From Nesterenkonia alba DSM 19423 (GTDB taxonomy: Bacteria; Actinomycetota; Actinomycetes; Actinomycetales; Micrococcaceae): a stretch of DNA of 64,000 bases. The notes beneath the pieces were generated by a model. The model did no database searches. It had not been told where the DNA came from and worked only from the letters and a program-made list of their open reading frames with translations. Where the stretch lies: positions 155,402 to 219,401 of the forward strand of contig NZ_ATXP01000004.1 in NCBI RefSeq assembly GCF_000421745.1. The letters run 5' to 3'. A program made the position numbers and the translations under genes. Positions 37,915 to 46,435 of this stretch are shown piece after piece (positions within the stretch are counted from its first letter, which is position 1; every line of letters starts with the position of its first letter).

Positions 37915-38355
37915 ATGGCTGATAGCTCCGGTGACCGCGAGGTTGAGATCTTCCGCTCCCCGATGGATTACTCCGTGGGTGTCACGGCGTCGATCTTCGG
38001 CCTGGATGCGGTGTTGGTGGTGATCTTTGCCGCGTTGGGTAATCGCTCCCACCAGACGGGCCTGGCCCCTGTCGACATTGTTTCTACAGCCTGGCCGTTC
38101 CTGGTGGGTTTGGTGGCGGCCTGGTGGCTGAGTTTCACCTGGAAGCATCCGTTGAATCTGTGGCCTTGTGGTGTTTTTACGGTGCTTGTCACAGTCGCAG
38201 TCGGGATGATGCTGCGTTATTTTCTGACTGATGGCGGGGTTCAGTTGAGTTTCATTGGGGTCGCAACGGGGACGCTGTTGGTCTTTCTGCTGGGCTCTCG
38301 CCTGCTTTTACTGGGTCTCGTCCGTGCTCGGCGTCGGTCCAGGGTCACGCCATGA
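37915..38355 (+). CDS. DUF3054 family membrane protein
   Basis: A 146-residue actinobacterial membrane protein of unknown function. After a short charged start (MADSSGDREVEIF) come four hydrophobic segments: FGLDAVLVVIFAALG, VDIVSTAWPFLVGLVAAWWL, LWPCGVFTVLVTVAVGMML and IGVATGTLLVFLLGSRLLLLGL. The GNRSH motif after the first segment and the TAWPFL motif are typical of DUF3054. ATG 37915 follows a -10 box by six bases; an in-frame ATG at 37846 would lie inside dif. It is the first gene right of the terminus site. Confidence 0.85.
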   Translation: MADSSGDREVEIFRSPMDYSVGVTASIFGLDAVLVVIFAALGNRSHQTGLAPVDIVSTAWPFLVGLVAAWWLSFTWKHPLNLWPCGVFTVLVTVAVGMMLRYFLTDGGVQLSFIGVATGTLLVFLLGSRLLLLGLVRARRRSRVTP

Positions 38356-38536
38356 TGTTGACATAACGACGACGCCGTCACTCCCCTCATGCTGTGTCGA
38401 GCCTGCCTTCTTGACTCGCCTCTGACCTGCGGAAACTCTGATGCAATAGCCGGGTGATGTCCAGTCGGCTGCAAGGTCTAGCCCCCTAGGGTGGGAATCG
38501 TTGTCCTGGATTGCACCCGACCGCAGGAGGCGGAGG

Positions 38537-39724
38537 ATGAAAGCAGTCACGTGGCAAGGAACCCGGAAGATGTCCGTGGAGACTGTCCCAGATCCTACGA
38601 TTCAGCAGCCTAACGACGTCGTCATCGAAGTGACTTCTACCGCGATCTGCGGTTCTGATCTTCACTTGTATGAGGTCTTGGGGCCGTTCATGACCGAGGG
38701 TGACATCGTCGGTCATGAGCCCATGGGGCGTGTCGTTGAAGCCGGCCCGGAGTCCAATCTGCGGGTGGGCGATCGCGTCGTGGTCCCCTTTCAGATTGCG
38801 TGCGGGGGGTGCTTCTACTGCACGCAGGGGCTGATGACCCAGTGTGAGACCACCCAGGTCAGCGAACACGGCATGGGCGCTCGCCTGTTCGGCTATTCGC
38901 AGCTCTACGGTGCAGTTCCTGGCGGACAGGCGCAGTACTTGCGGGTTCCGCATGCCGACTTTGGTCCTATCAAGGTCGGTGAGGAACTCCCCGACCACCG
39001 ATATTTGTTCCTTTCCGATGTGTTGCCCACGGCGTGGCAGGCGGTGGCCTATGCGCAGCGTCAGCCTGGCGACAGTGTTGCGGTGATCGGTCTGGGTCCG
39101 ATCGGTCAGTTCTCGGCTCGCATCGCCAAGCATCTCGGGATGACTGTCTATGCGATCGAACCAGAGCGTGAACGCCGCGATATGGCTGCCCGGCACGGGA
39201 TCCTCGTTTATGACAATACGGAGGACTCGGTGACGGCGATCCGTGATGCCACTGAAGGGCGCGGCCCGGACGCGGTGATTGACGCCGTCGGGATGGAAGC
39301 GCACGGTGACATGCAGTCCGCTGGTGCGAAATTCGCTCAGCTGACGGCGCAGTTTCTACCGGAGAAGCTCAGCCAGCCGATGATGAACACCGTGGGTATG
39401 GACCGATTGGCCGCGCTATACACCGCTATCGATCTGGTGCGTCGCGGCGGTACCGTCAGTCTTTCCGGTGTCTATGGTGGGCAGGCCTCTCCCCTGCCGA
39501 TGTTGACTCTGTTCGACAAGCAGATTCAGGTGACTATGGGGCAGGCGAATGTGCGGCGTTGGGTCGATGAGATCTTGCCGCTGGTTGAAGACCCCACCGA
39601 TCCCCTGGGTGTCGATGATTTCGTCACTCATCACCTCCCCCTGGACCAGGCACCTGAGGCTTACGAGATGTTCCAGAAGAAGGAGGATGGCTGCATCAAA
39701 GTGGTCCTCGATCCGAGGGCATGA
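38537..39724 (+). CDS. Zinc-dependent alcohol dehydrogenase (formaldehyde-dehydrogenase-like)
   Basis: Medium-chain zinc dehydrogenase of the class that includes glutathione-independent formaldehyde dehydrogenase. The 395 residues have the catalytic zinc ligands in ICGSDLHLYE and GHEPMGRVVE, a Cys-rich structural-zinc-like loop (CGGCFYCTQGLMTQCE), and the Rossmann motif VAVIGLGPIGQFSARIAKHLG. The 40-residue stretch around GAKFAQLTAQFLPEKLSQPM is the insertion of this subgroup. AGGAGG precedes ATG 38537 by six bases. It starts the stress-type cluster and is followed after 65 bases by an SDR gene. Confidence 0.92.
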   Translation: MKAVTWQGTRKMSVETVPDPTIQQPNDVVIEVTSTAICGSDLHLYEVLGPFMTEGDIVGHEPMGRVVEAGPESNLRVGDRVVVPFQIACGGCFYCTQGLMTQCETTQVSEHGMGARLFGYSQLYGAVPGGQAQYLRVPHADFGPIKVGEELPDHRYLFLSDVLPTAWQAVAYAQRQPGDSVAVIGLGPIGQFSARIAKHLGMTVYAIEPERERRDMAARHGILVYDNTEDSVTAIRDATEGRGPDAVIDAVGMEAHGDMQSAGAKFAQLTAQFLPEKLSQPMMNTVGMDRLAALYTAIDLVRRGGTVSLSGVYGGQASPLPMLTLFDKQIQVTMGQANVRRWVDEILPLVEDPTDPLGVDDFVTHHLPLDQAPEAYEMFQKKEDGCIKVVLDPRA

Positions 39725-39789
39725 GCCACCGCTGGATCTCGGTGACAGCACCATGCGTGACCGCGTCATCTCAACCGAAGGAGGACACG

Positions 39790-40680
39790 ATGACTGAACA
39801 CACTCAGCAGGACCCCACAACGAAGTACAAGCACGATGACTACCCCAAGCATGAGGACATTGGTCAGCCGGGTCTGACCTCGGAGACTCACCCCGACCCT
39901 GACCACGGCGAGGAGTCGTACATCGGTCACGGGCGGTTGGCGGGCAAACGCGCGCTCATCACCGGTGGTGACTCCGGTATTGGGCGGGCGGTGGCTATCG
40001 CTTATGCCCGTGAGGGAGCCGACGTCGCCATTGTGCATCTTCCTGAAGAGAAGGAAGACGCCGAAGAGACCCTCCGGTATGTGCACGATGCCGGCCGCCG
40101 TGGGCACGCCTATGCCACTGACCTACGCACCGATGGTGCGGCCGAAGGGGTGGTCGGCAATGCTCTGAAGGACCTCGGCGGGCTGGATGTAGTGATCCTC
40201 AATGCCGCCTATCAGAAAGCACGTGAGGGTATCGACAAGATCTCCATTGAGGAGGTGCGCAAGGTCTTCGACACCAACCTGGTGGCTCACATCGCCGTGG
40301 CCAAGGAAGCAGTCCCCCACCTGCAGCCGGGTTCATCCATCATTACGACGACGTCAGTTCAGGCGGAGAATCCCGCCTCGGGTCTTCTGGATTACGCGAT
40401 GACGAAATCCGCACAGAAGGCCTTCACTGAGGCCCTGGCCACAGAGCTGGGTCCGAAGGGAATTCGGGTGAACGCCGTGGCTCCTGGCCCCATTTGGACT
40501 CCGCTCATTCCGGCCACTGGTTTCCCGGAGGACAAGGTGGCCCAGTTCGGCACTGACACTCCCCTGGACCGTCCGGGTCAGCCGGCCGAACTGGCCGGTG
40601 CCTATGTGTACCTGGCCAGTGAGGAGGCTTCCTACACCTCCGGTGCGGTTATCCCAGTGACCGGCGGAAAACCATTCTGA
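39790..40680 (+). CDS. SDR family oxidoreductase
   Basis: Short-chain dehydrogenase of the general-stress type (like B. subtilis YhdF/YdaD). The 296 residues begin with a charged ~45-residue lead (KYKHDDYPKHEDIGQPG), then the cofactor motif TGGDSGIGRAVA, the NAAY structural motif, catalytic Ser in TTTSVQAENP, and YAMTK as the YxxxK pair. ATG 39790 has AAGGAGG five bases upstream. It lies between the zinc dehydrogenase and the Rho-N gene, suggesting a stress operon. The substrate is not known. Confidence 0.92.
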   Translation: MTEHTQQDPTTKYKHDDYPKHEDIGQPGLTSETHPDPDHGEESYIGHGRLAGKRALITGGDSGIGRAVAIAYAREGADVAIVHLPEEKEDAEETLRYVHDAGRRGHAYATDLRTDGAAEGVVGNALKDLGGLDVVILNAAYQKAREGIDKISIEEVRKVFDTNLVAHIAVAKEAVPHLQPGSSIITTTSVQAENPASGLLDYAMTKSAQKAFTEALATELGPKGIRVNAVAPGPIWTPLIPATGFPEDKVAQFGTDTPLDRPGQPAELAGAYVYLASEEASYTSGAVIPVTGGKPF

Positions 40681-40742
40681 GGACGCATTGTCCTCATCGA
40701 GAGTGCGACTGGCATGCGATCACATCAAGGAGGTGAAACCTC

Positions 40743-41003
40743 ATGGCACGTTCCAGTGTGAAGGATGAGGAACTCTACGAGAAACTGCGGGAAGAGCAGG
40801 GCTATTCGAAGGAAAAAGCCGCCCGCATCGCCAACTCTGCGAACAAGGAGGGCCGCGACACCCAGGGCAAGAAGGGCGGCAGCTCACCGCAGTACGAAGA
40901 CTGGACTGTAGATGAGCTGCGGGACAAGGCCAAGGACGTCGGTGTCACCGGTTACTCGGATATGACCAAGGACGAACTCATCGACGCTCTGCGTAACCAC
41001 TGA
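40743..41003 (+). CDS. DUF7218/Rho-N domain small stress protein
   Basis: An 86-residue protein: an N-terminal part YEKLREEQGYSKEKAARIANSANKEGRDTQGKKGG, a Ser/Gly linker, and a C-terminal Rho-N (SAP-like) domain DWTVDELRDKAKDVGVTG. The second part probably binds nucleic acid. The ribosome binding site AAGGAGGTGA six bases before ATG is close to a perfect match to 16S rRNA, so high expression is expected. Proteins of this type cluster with catalase and SDR genes in actinobacteria. Confidence 0.88.
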   Translation: MARSSVKDEELYEKLREEQGYSKEKAARIANSANKEGRDTQGKKGGSSPQYEDWTVDELRDKAKDVGVTGYSDMTKDELIDALRNH

Positions 41004-41046
41004 CTGACCCTCGACCACGGAGCAATTCTGCCCAGGCTAGTCGTCA

Positions 41047-41080
41047 GACGCCGTCGGGTGTGTAAGAACCCGGCGGCGTC
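41047..41080. terminator. Bidirectional hairpin terminator
   Basis: GACGCCG-T-CGGGT pairs with ACCCG-G-CGGCGTC around an eight-base loop, between the convergent Rho-N and transducer-like genes. No T-tract is obvious. Confidence 0.65.
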
Positions 41081-41117
41081 GCCATGTCTGCTGAAGGGCG
41101 GGAAGGGCGCAGAGTAG

Positions 41118-41519
41118 TTACATCGGTGCCGGGTTAATGTGCGATACCGCCAGATGCCCGTTACGGGAGTCGAGGTAGTACAGCTGGGCGATGATGGGTT
41201 CATCGGATGAGACCACCAGGCCATAGGGGGTGTCGAGGAATACTGCTGCCGGGTCAATGAGGTCGTTGATCCGCTGGTGCTTGACCCGCTGCGCAGCAAC
41301 CGGGATCTCGTAAGGCCCCACGGGAGCGGCGTCTTCGTAGTAGATCATCAGCTGGACACAGGCCTCCCGCTGCCCGGTGTTGAGGAGGCAGAGGGTGTTC
41401 CGTGAGGTGAACTCCGGTTCTTCTCCAGTGCTTTGGCTTGGCGCGAATCCCACGGAAAACACCCAGCGGGTGCGGCCATCGCCTGCGGCAGCATCGCGGT
41501 CACTGGTGAACAGTCCCAT
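41118..41519 (-). CDS. Sensory rhodopsin transducer (ASRT) family protein
   Basis: A 133-residue protein similar to the Anabaena sensory rhodopsin transducer family, small soluble beta proteins. The diagnostic run is RTRWVFSVGFAPSQSTGEEPEFTSRNTLCLLNTGQREACVQLMIYYEDAAPVGPYEIPV. No rhodopsin gene is seen, and most bacterial members have no rhodopsin partner, so a carbohydrate- or ligand-binding role is possible. ATG 41519 gives AAGGAG a five-base spacing and overlaps the upstream stop as TGATG; ATG 41522 is the alternative. It is translationally coupled to the lactone oxidase gene. Confidence 0.82.
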   Translation of the reverse strand: MGLFTSDRDAAAGDGRTRWVFSVGFAPSQSTGEEPEFTSRNTLCLLNTGQREACVQLMIYYEDAAPVGPYEIPVAAQRVKHQRINDLIDPAAVFLDTPYGLVVSSDEPIIAQLYYLDSRNGHLAVSHINPAPM

Positions 41520-42727
41520 CATTTCTCCTTCTCGCCGAAGAGCTCGCGCAGATAGTCGTTCATGAACACCCCATCAGGGTCCATGCGCCGACGGATCCGG
41601 TGGAACTCCTCCCACTCGGGGTACAGTTCGGCCAACTCGTTGCCTTTCAGAGTGTGTTTCTTCCCCCAGTGCGGCCGTCCACCGAAGGTGCGGAAAAGCG
41701 GCTCCATGTCATCGAAGTACTCCTTAAACGGCAGGGTGTTGTTCTGTAGGAGCGCAATGGTCATGGTTCGGCGCTGTTGCGCATTGGAGAGCATGGCGGT
41801 GTCCGGGGCGATCGTGCGGACCAAGACCCGCCAGCCCACTCGGGCGCGGTGTTTGGTTTTGACCCGCTGTCGGACTTCCCGGAAGGCCTCCAGCTCGGTG
41901 TCGAAGGGGAGCATGTACTCCATCTCTTCAAAGGGCAGGTGGCGATCATTGGGGATGACCTCATAGGAAGGGCCGATGATGTCTGTTTTCAGCCGTCCCG
42001 GCGGAACAAGGTCCGGTTCCTGCCCGGGTTTATTGAGCATCCGGACTTGGGCCATGTCGCTGCGTGGGTACCAGTAGAAGTCCATACTGCGGTTGGTTTC
42101 TACTAGCTGTTCGAAGTGCTCCAGTACCCAGTCGATATGGGTGATCCAGTTCTGCCGGTGCAACTGGTAGAACTCCTCTACGCGCAGAGTCAGTGACGTG
42201 AGGATTCCCAGGGTGCCAAGAGACAGCTGGGCGGCCCGCAACAGGTCATGGTCTGCATCTTCCCCGGCATCGACACCGAAGGGGACCTCCTCCCCCAGTC
42301 CGTTGACCAGTCGACCGCCAAGCACCGTGGAGGAAAGATTCCCTAAGGTGATGCCGGAACCGTGTGTTCCGGTCGATAAGGCCCCGGCAATGGCCTGGTA
42401 GTCGACGTCGCCGAGGTTCTCCATGGCCAAGCCGTGTTCGGCCAGTTCGGCACCCAACACTCGAAGTTTCGTTCCCGGTAGCACCTGGGCGCGGGACTGC
42501 CCAGGATCAGCGGCGACGACGCCAGTGAGCTTATCCAGAGAAACGAGAGTGTCCTCGGTAGTAAGGATCGGTGTGGACGAGTGCCCCGACCCGACCGGCC
42601 GCAAGGTTTCTCCTCGCCGCCGCGCGCGGCGAACCAGCCGTTGAACCGCCCGCGAACTGCCGGGGGCGGCGTAGCGCCGCGGTGTGAATCGGATGCTGCC
42701 TGACCAATTGGTGTATGTCTCTGCCAC
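41519..42727 (-). CDS. D-arabinono-1,4-lactone oxidase-type FAD oxidoreductase
   Basis: Aldonolactone oxidase family enzyme, oxidising a sugar lactone or alditol with FAD. The 402 residues have the VGSGHSSTP segment, whose His is the covalent FAD site in relatives, GALSTGTHGSG in the PCMH fold, and the family signature GGRPHWGKKH in the C-terminal ALO domain. It starts with GTG. A perfect palindrome GTTGTACAAC (42765-42774) lies about 40 bases upstream and may be an operator. It overlaps the ASRT gene, and both point away from catalase. Confidence 0.9.
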   Translation of the reverse strand: MAETYTNWSGSIRFTPRRYAAPGSSRAVQRLVRRARRRGETLRPVGSGHSSTPILTTEDTLVSLDKLTGVVAADPGQSRAQVLPGTKLRVLGAELAEHGLAMENLGDVDYQAIAGALSTGTHGSGITLGNLSSTVLGGRLVNGLGEEVPFGVDAGEDADHDLLRAAQLSLGTLGILTSLTLRVEEFYQLHRQNWITHIDWVLEHFEQLVETNRSMDFYWYPRSDMAQVRMLNKPGQEPDLVPPGRLKTDIIGPSYEVIPNDRHLPFEEMEYMLPFDTELEAFREVRQRVKTKHRARVGWRVLVRTIAPDTAMLSNAQQRRTMTIALLQNNTLPFKEYFDDMEPLFRTFGGRPHWGKKHTLKGNELAELYPEWEEFHRIRRRMDPDGVFMNDYLRELFGEKEK

Positions 42728-42792
42728 GTGGTGTACCCCGCTGCCTCGCTACTACTTGCTGCCGGTTGTACAACTATCGTAGAGGACACAGA

Positions 42793-42829
42793 AAGGGTGG
42801 CGGAGGAGATGTACTCCCCCGCCACCCTT
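42793..42829 (-). terminator. Terminator downstream of katA
   Basis: AAGGGTGGCGG (42793-42803) pairs perfectly with CCGCCACCCTT (42819-42829), with extra GGAG/CTCC pairing inside. On the minus strand the stem is followed by TTTCTGT. It ends the catalase transcript before the lactone oxidase promoter. Confidence 0.85.
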
Positions 42830-42926
42830 GTCATGTGTGGACATTCCGCCTAGTCAGCGGACTGCACGGCCAGCGAATCGCGTGAGAACTATCCGACTCG
42901 GCTGGCCTCAATGCCGGGATCTAACC

Positions 42927-44603
42927 TCAGCGGGTGTACTCGAGGTTACCGAGTGTGCCGGAGAGCACCGACTCGGCGTCGACCTGGTGGTTGACCACAG
43001 ATGAGGTCCACTGTCCCCACTGTGTGGGATCAATGACGTCACCGTTGTGACCGAGGTTCTCCAGGCGCTTGAGCTCCTCATCGGTGAGCTTCTGTGTAGG
43101 CAGCGGCTGGAGGTGCTTGACATCCTCCGCGGTGATGCCGATCTTCTCGCCCACGCGCTTGCCGTAGTCATCGTGGACCATGAAGAAGTGCCAGATCATC
43201 CGCTCCTGGACGTCCCGCTCGCAGTCGGCGAGCATGCCGCCGAGCACGTTGACCAGTTCGTCACGCTCCCAGTCGTTCATGGTGTTGTACCGGCCACGGG
43301 CGTGTAGGTAGTCGTTGCGACGGTCCAGGTTGGACTGGGTGAGCTGACCGCGGATCTCCGGCGGGTTGTTGGGCTTCTTCTCCGCCTCGGTGAGCCCGTT
43401 GTGGATGCTGGGCTCAAAGTTGATGTGCGGGTTCTGGTTCGGGTGCAGGTCCACTCCGTAGCTCATCTCACCGCCGCGCTGGTTGGTGTAGACCGCGCCC
43501 TTGCGTCCCTTGGGCTGGTTAACCGGCAGCTGCAGGTAGTTCGGACCCACACGGTAACGCTGAGTGTCGGAGTAAGAGAACGTCCGGCCCACCAGCATCT
43601 TGTCATCAGAGAAGTCGAGGCCATCGACCAGGACACCGGTGCCCATAGCGATCTGCTCGTTCTCATTGTGGAAGTCCTGGACGTTGCGGTTCAGGGTCAT
43701 CACACCCACGTGCCGCAGCGGGAACTGGTCCTCGGGCCAGATCTTGGTGTCGTCCAGCGGGTCCCAGTCCAGCTCGGGGTGCTCGTGGTCTTCCATGATC
43801 TGCACGTAGAGGTCCCACTGCGGGTAGTCGCCGCGCTCGATGGCCTCGTAGAGGTCCTTCGAAGCCGAGCCCAGGTCCTGACCCTGCACTTTGGCGGCTT
43901 CCTCCTCGGTCAGTGAGGCCACACCCTGGCGGGGGTGCCAGTGGTACTTCACCAGGACGGTCTCACCTTCGGCGTTGACCATCTTGTAGGTGTTGACCCC
44001 GAAACCTTCCATGTGGCGGTAGGTCGCCGGGATGCCGCGGGGGCTGAAGAGGTGGGTGAGCATGTGCATCGACTCCGGCGTCTGGCTCATGAAGTCGAAG
44101 ATGCGGTTGGGCTCCTGCCGGAAGGTCACCGGGTCCGGCTTCAGCGAGTGAATGACATCAGGGAACTTGATGGCGTCGCGGATGAAGAACACCGCCAGGT
44201 TGTTACCCACCAAGTCCCAGTTGCCGTCTTCGGTGTAGAACTTCACGGCGAAACCGCGGGGGTCCCGAGCCACCTCCGAGGAGTCCCGACCGCCGATCAC
44301 CGTGGAGAAGCGGATCGCTAGTTCAGTCTTCTTGCCCGGCTCCTGGAAGAGCTTGGCCCGGGTGTACTTGCTGGCTGGCTCGTCACCGATCTTGCCGGTG
44401 GCCTCGAACTCGCCGTAGGCCACGAACCCGCGGGCGTGGACCACACGCTCCGGGATGCGCTCACGGTCGAAGTGGGAGATCTTCTCCAGGAAGTGGTAGT
44501 TCTCCAAGGTCGCCGGTCCGCGGGACCCAACGGTGCGCTGGTTCTGGTTGTTCTGGACAGGGTGGCCCTGTCGAGTGGTGAGGATCTGGTCGTTGTCTGC
44601 CAA
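42927..44603 (-). CDS. katA: Catalase (monofunctional heme catalase)
   Basis: Decomposes hydrogen peroxide. The 558 residues contain the catalytic His56 in [14 protein letters not shown], the distal-side segment [23 protein letters not shown], and the proximal heme Tyr in [14 protein letters not shown]. The C-terminal ~60 residues are longer than in the small-subunit type but lack the flavodoxin-like domain of large catalases. The start codon is TTG 44603, supported by AAGGAG six bases upstream. A palindrome over its -35 region suggests peroxide-responsive repression. Confidence 0.96.
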   Translation of the reverse strand: MADNDQILTTRQGHPVQNNQNQRTVGSRGPATLENYHFLEKISHFDRERIPERVVHARGFVAYGEFEATGKIGDEPASKYTRAKLFQEPGKKTELAIRFSTVIGGRDSSEVARDPRGFAVKFYTEDGNWDLVGNNLAVFFIRDAIKFPDVIHSLKPDPVTFRQEPNRIFDFMSQTPESMHMLTHLFSPRGIPATYRHMEGFGVNTYKMVNAEGETVLVKYHWHPRQGVASLTEEEAAKVQGQDLGSASKDLYEAIERGDYPQWDLYVQIMEDHEHPELDWDPLDDTKIWPEDQFPLRHVGVMTLNRNVQDFHNENEQIAMGTGVLVDGLDFSDDKMLVGRTFSYSDTQRYRVGPNYLQLPVNQPKGRKGAVYTNQRGGEMSYGVDLHPNQNPHINFEPSIHNGLTEAEKKPNNPPEIRGQLTQSNLDRRNDYLHARGRYNTMNDWERDELVNVLGGMLADCERDVQERMIWHFFMVHDDYGKRVGEKIGITAEDVKHLQPLPTQKLTDEELKRLENLGHNGDVIDPTQWGQWTSSVVNHQVDAESVLSGTLGNLEYTR

Positions 44604-44646
44604 CTGACTCTCCTTAATCCCTCAGTGATCTGGGTGGACGCTGCCC

Positions 44647-44676
44647 AGTCTACCCTTATTCTGAGTAACTCATAAT
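44647..44676 (-). promoter_or_regulatory. katA promoter with peroxide-regulator-like operator
   Basis: The -10 box is TAGACT (complement of 44647-44652). Covering the spacer and -35 position is a 19-base palindrome, ATTCTGAGT-A-ACTCATAAT (44658-44676), eight of nine pairs matching. The AT-rich arms and position resemble Fur/PerR-family (FurA, CatR) operators. Confidence 0.55.
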
Positions 44677-44703
44677 TGGAGATCGCTGTGTGACGTGCCC
44701 GTT

Positions 44704-46323
44704 TCACAACTGCGGGGTAAGGGTCTCCACGCCGGTGCGGTAGGCCCGCCGGCGGGCGTAGCGATGGACCTCCTCGAGCTGGCGGCGCTGCTCGGCCGCG
44801 GCGGCAATGAGTTCTTCGGCATCCTGGCGGCGGACGCCGAGCTGCTCGGCGTGATCGGCGATGACTTTCCACCCCTGGCGTTTGGCGGTGATCGCCCCCA
44901 TCATCAGTTCGGTTTCCAGAACTAACGACGACGGCGAGCGCTTCAGTGGCAGCGTTCCGTATGGCTTCAAGCGGGAAACCCGTTCCCCCGCCCAGGCCAG
45001 CGGTGCCATGACCGCCGGTCGGGTGAACCCTTGCCGCTCGATGAGCTCGGCGAGCCAGGCGTGTTCCCCGGCGATCTGCTCGGCCACCGAGGACAACTGT
45101 GGATAGACCGGGGTGTCGACGAAGTCATCGGCCATGGAACGAATCCGCTGCAGACCGGCGGTGGCACCGGAGAGGTGATCATTGAGGTACTGACGCATCA
45201 AGTCGGCGTCGATGTCGTCGTCGAGCACATGATCCTCTGGCGGTAAGGGGTGCGGATAGGGTGTGCGCGCACGACGCCGAGGTCGCATCGGCACCGATTC
45301 CGAGCCAGTCCCCTCCCCCATGCCTTCGAGCAGTTCAGCCAGTGCCTGGGCCCCGGTCATCGTGGGTTGCCACTTCAGGTCCTGGCGGGCCTTGGCATTG
45401 GACATCACCGGGGCCCGAGTGCCCATGTCCAGCCATCCTTCGTCCATGGGAAGGACATGACTGCGGTGAGCGAGTTTGACCGCTTCGCGTACGGCTTTGG
45501 CCGGCAGCGGGATGGTCTTACTACCAGCCGTGCCGGCGTTAGTGAGAGTTCCGGCGATGACCTCGGCGTCGAGGAGGTCATCGGCACAGATGTTGTACCC
45601 GCCGTGGGCCCCACTCAGCACCGCCTGAGCATAGGCGGCAGCCGCATCCCGGGCGTGGACCGCTTGGGTTCGGATCCCGGCAGGCAACGGCACCGGCAAT
45701 GCTCCCGGCTGGAGGGACCGTAGATGACTGAGCAACCCCATGGGGGCGAAGCGTCCGGCGAAGTAACGCTGGATCTCCGAGCCGGCACCAGCCTGGAAGA
45801 TCAACCCCGGACGCAGACGGGCCAGGGTGATGTCCGGATGGTCTGCTTCGAACGCGTCACAGATGCGCTCCTGGGCGGCTTTGTCCACGCTGTAGTGCGA
45901 GGTGGGGATCCCTTCAGTCGGCCAGGATTCATCGCGGGGCTGGGCGTCTTCCACCGGTGAGTAGGCACCTACGGAGGAGGCTACGGCGATGTGCTTCACT
46001 CCGGCGTCGGCGGCTGCGTAGAGGACATGCCGAGTGCCGTCGACGTTGACTCGGCGCAGCAGCTCCCGTTTGGAGTTCGGCTGGATAAGCCAGGCTAGGT
46101 GGATCACCGCGTCGTAACCGGTAAAGAGCTCAGCTAAGCGTTCCCGGGATTCGGGGAACTGGATGTCCACAGTGGCCCATTCGGCCGCCCGGTAGGGGTC
46201 TGCGGAGGTATCCGGTAAGCGGCGAGCGATGCCCAGCAGTCCGGTCACTGCCTCACGCCCGGCGAGATCCTCCAACAGGGCGGTCCCGGTGTTACCGGTG
46301 GCTCCTACGATGGCGATGCGCAT
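44704..46323 (-). CDS. NAD-dependent epimerase/dehydratase fused to a helical domain
   Basis: A 539-residue two-part protein. Residues 1-340 are an extended SDR: MRIAIVGATGNTGTALLEDL (NAD motif), VIHLAWLIQPN, SSVGAYSPVED and the catalytic YxxxK in SHYSVDK. After a basic/Pro-rich linker (PMRPRRRARTPYPHP) comes a ~170-residue all-helical region with LMRQYLNDHLSGATAGLQRIRSMADDF and AEQIAGEHAWLAELIERQG, resembling ferritin-like or DinB-like actinobacterial helical proteins. Function of the fusion is unknown. AAGGAG precedes ATG. It is divergent from the lipoate ligase gene. Confidence 0.82.
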   Translation of the reverse strand: MRIAIVGATGNTGTALLEDLAGREAVTGLLGIARRLPDTSADPYRAAEWATVDIQFPESRERLAELFTGYDAVIHLAWLIQPNSKRELLRRVNVDGTRHVLYAAADAGVKHIAVASSVGAYSPVEDAQPRDESWPTEGIPTSHYSVDKAAQERICDAFEADHPDITLARLRPGLIFQAGAGSEIQRYFAGRFAPMGLLSHLRSLQPGALPVPLPAGIRTQAVHARDAAAAYAQAVLSGAHGGYNICADDLLDAEVIAGTLTNAGTAGSKTIPLPAKAVREAVKLAHRSHVLPMDEGWLDMGTRAPVMSNAKARQDLKWQPTMTGAQALAELLEGMGEGTGSESVPMRPRRRARTPYPHPLPPEDHVLDDDIDADLMRQYLNDHLSGATAGLQRIRSMADDFVDTPVYPQLSSVAEQIAGEHAWLAELIERQGFTRPAVMAPLAWAGERVSRLKPYGTLPLKRSPSSLVLETELMMGAITAKRQGWKVIADHAEQLGVRRQDAEELIAAAAEQRRQLEEVHRYARRRAYRTGVETLTPQL

Positions 46324-46423
46324 CTGGTACTCCTTCGTATGGTCTCGACCTCATGATGTCTGTCCACACCACCACGCTGACCTGGAGTTCAGGTGAAAGG
46401 ATGAAGCCGCTGTCCTGTGGGTT

Positions 46424-46429
46424 TAGGCT
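46424..46429 (+). promoter_or_regulatory. -10 box of the lipoate ligase gene (leaderless)
   Basis: TAGGCT, then six bases (GGCCTC), then ATG 46436. No Shine-Dalgarno is present. Confidence 0.55.
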
Positions 46430-46435
46430 GGCCTC

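Noticed and set aside
38497..38518. SigR-type promoter at the zinc dehydrogenase (GGGAATCGTTG)
   Set aside because: GGGAAT and GTT are directly adjacent rather than 18-19 bases apart, and no GTT follows at the proper distance.
41118..41519. Light-sensing system based on the rhodopsin-transducer-like gene
   Set aside because: No rhodopsin or retinal-synthesis gene in the window, and most members of this family occur without one.
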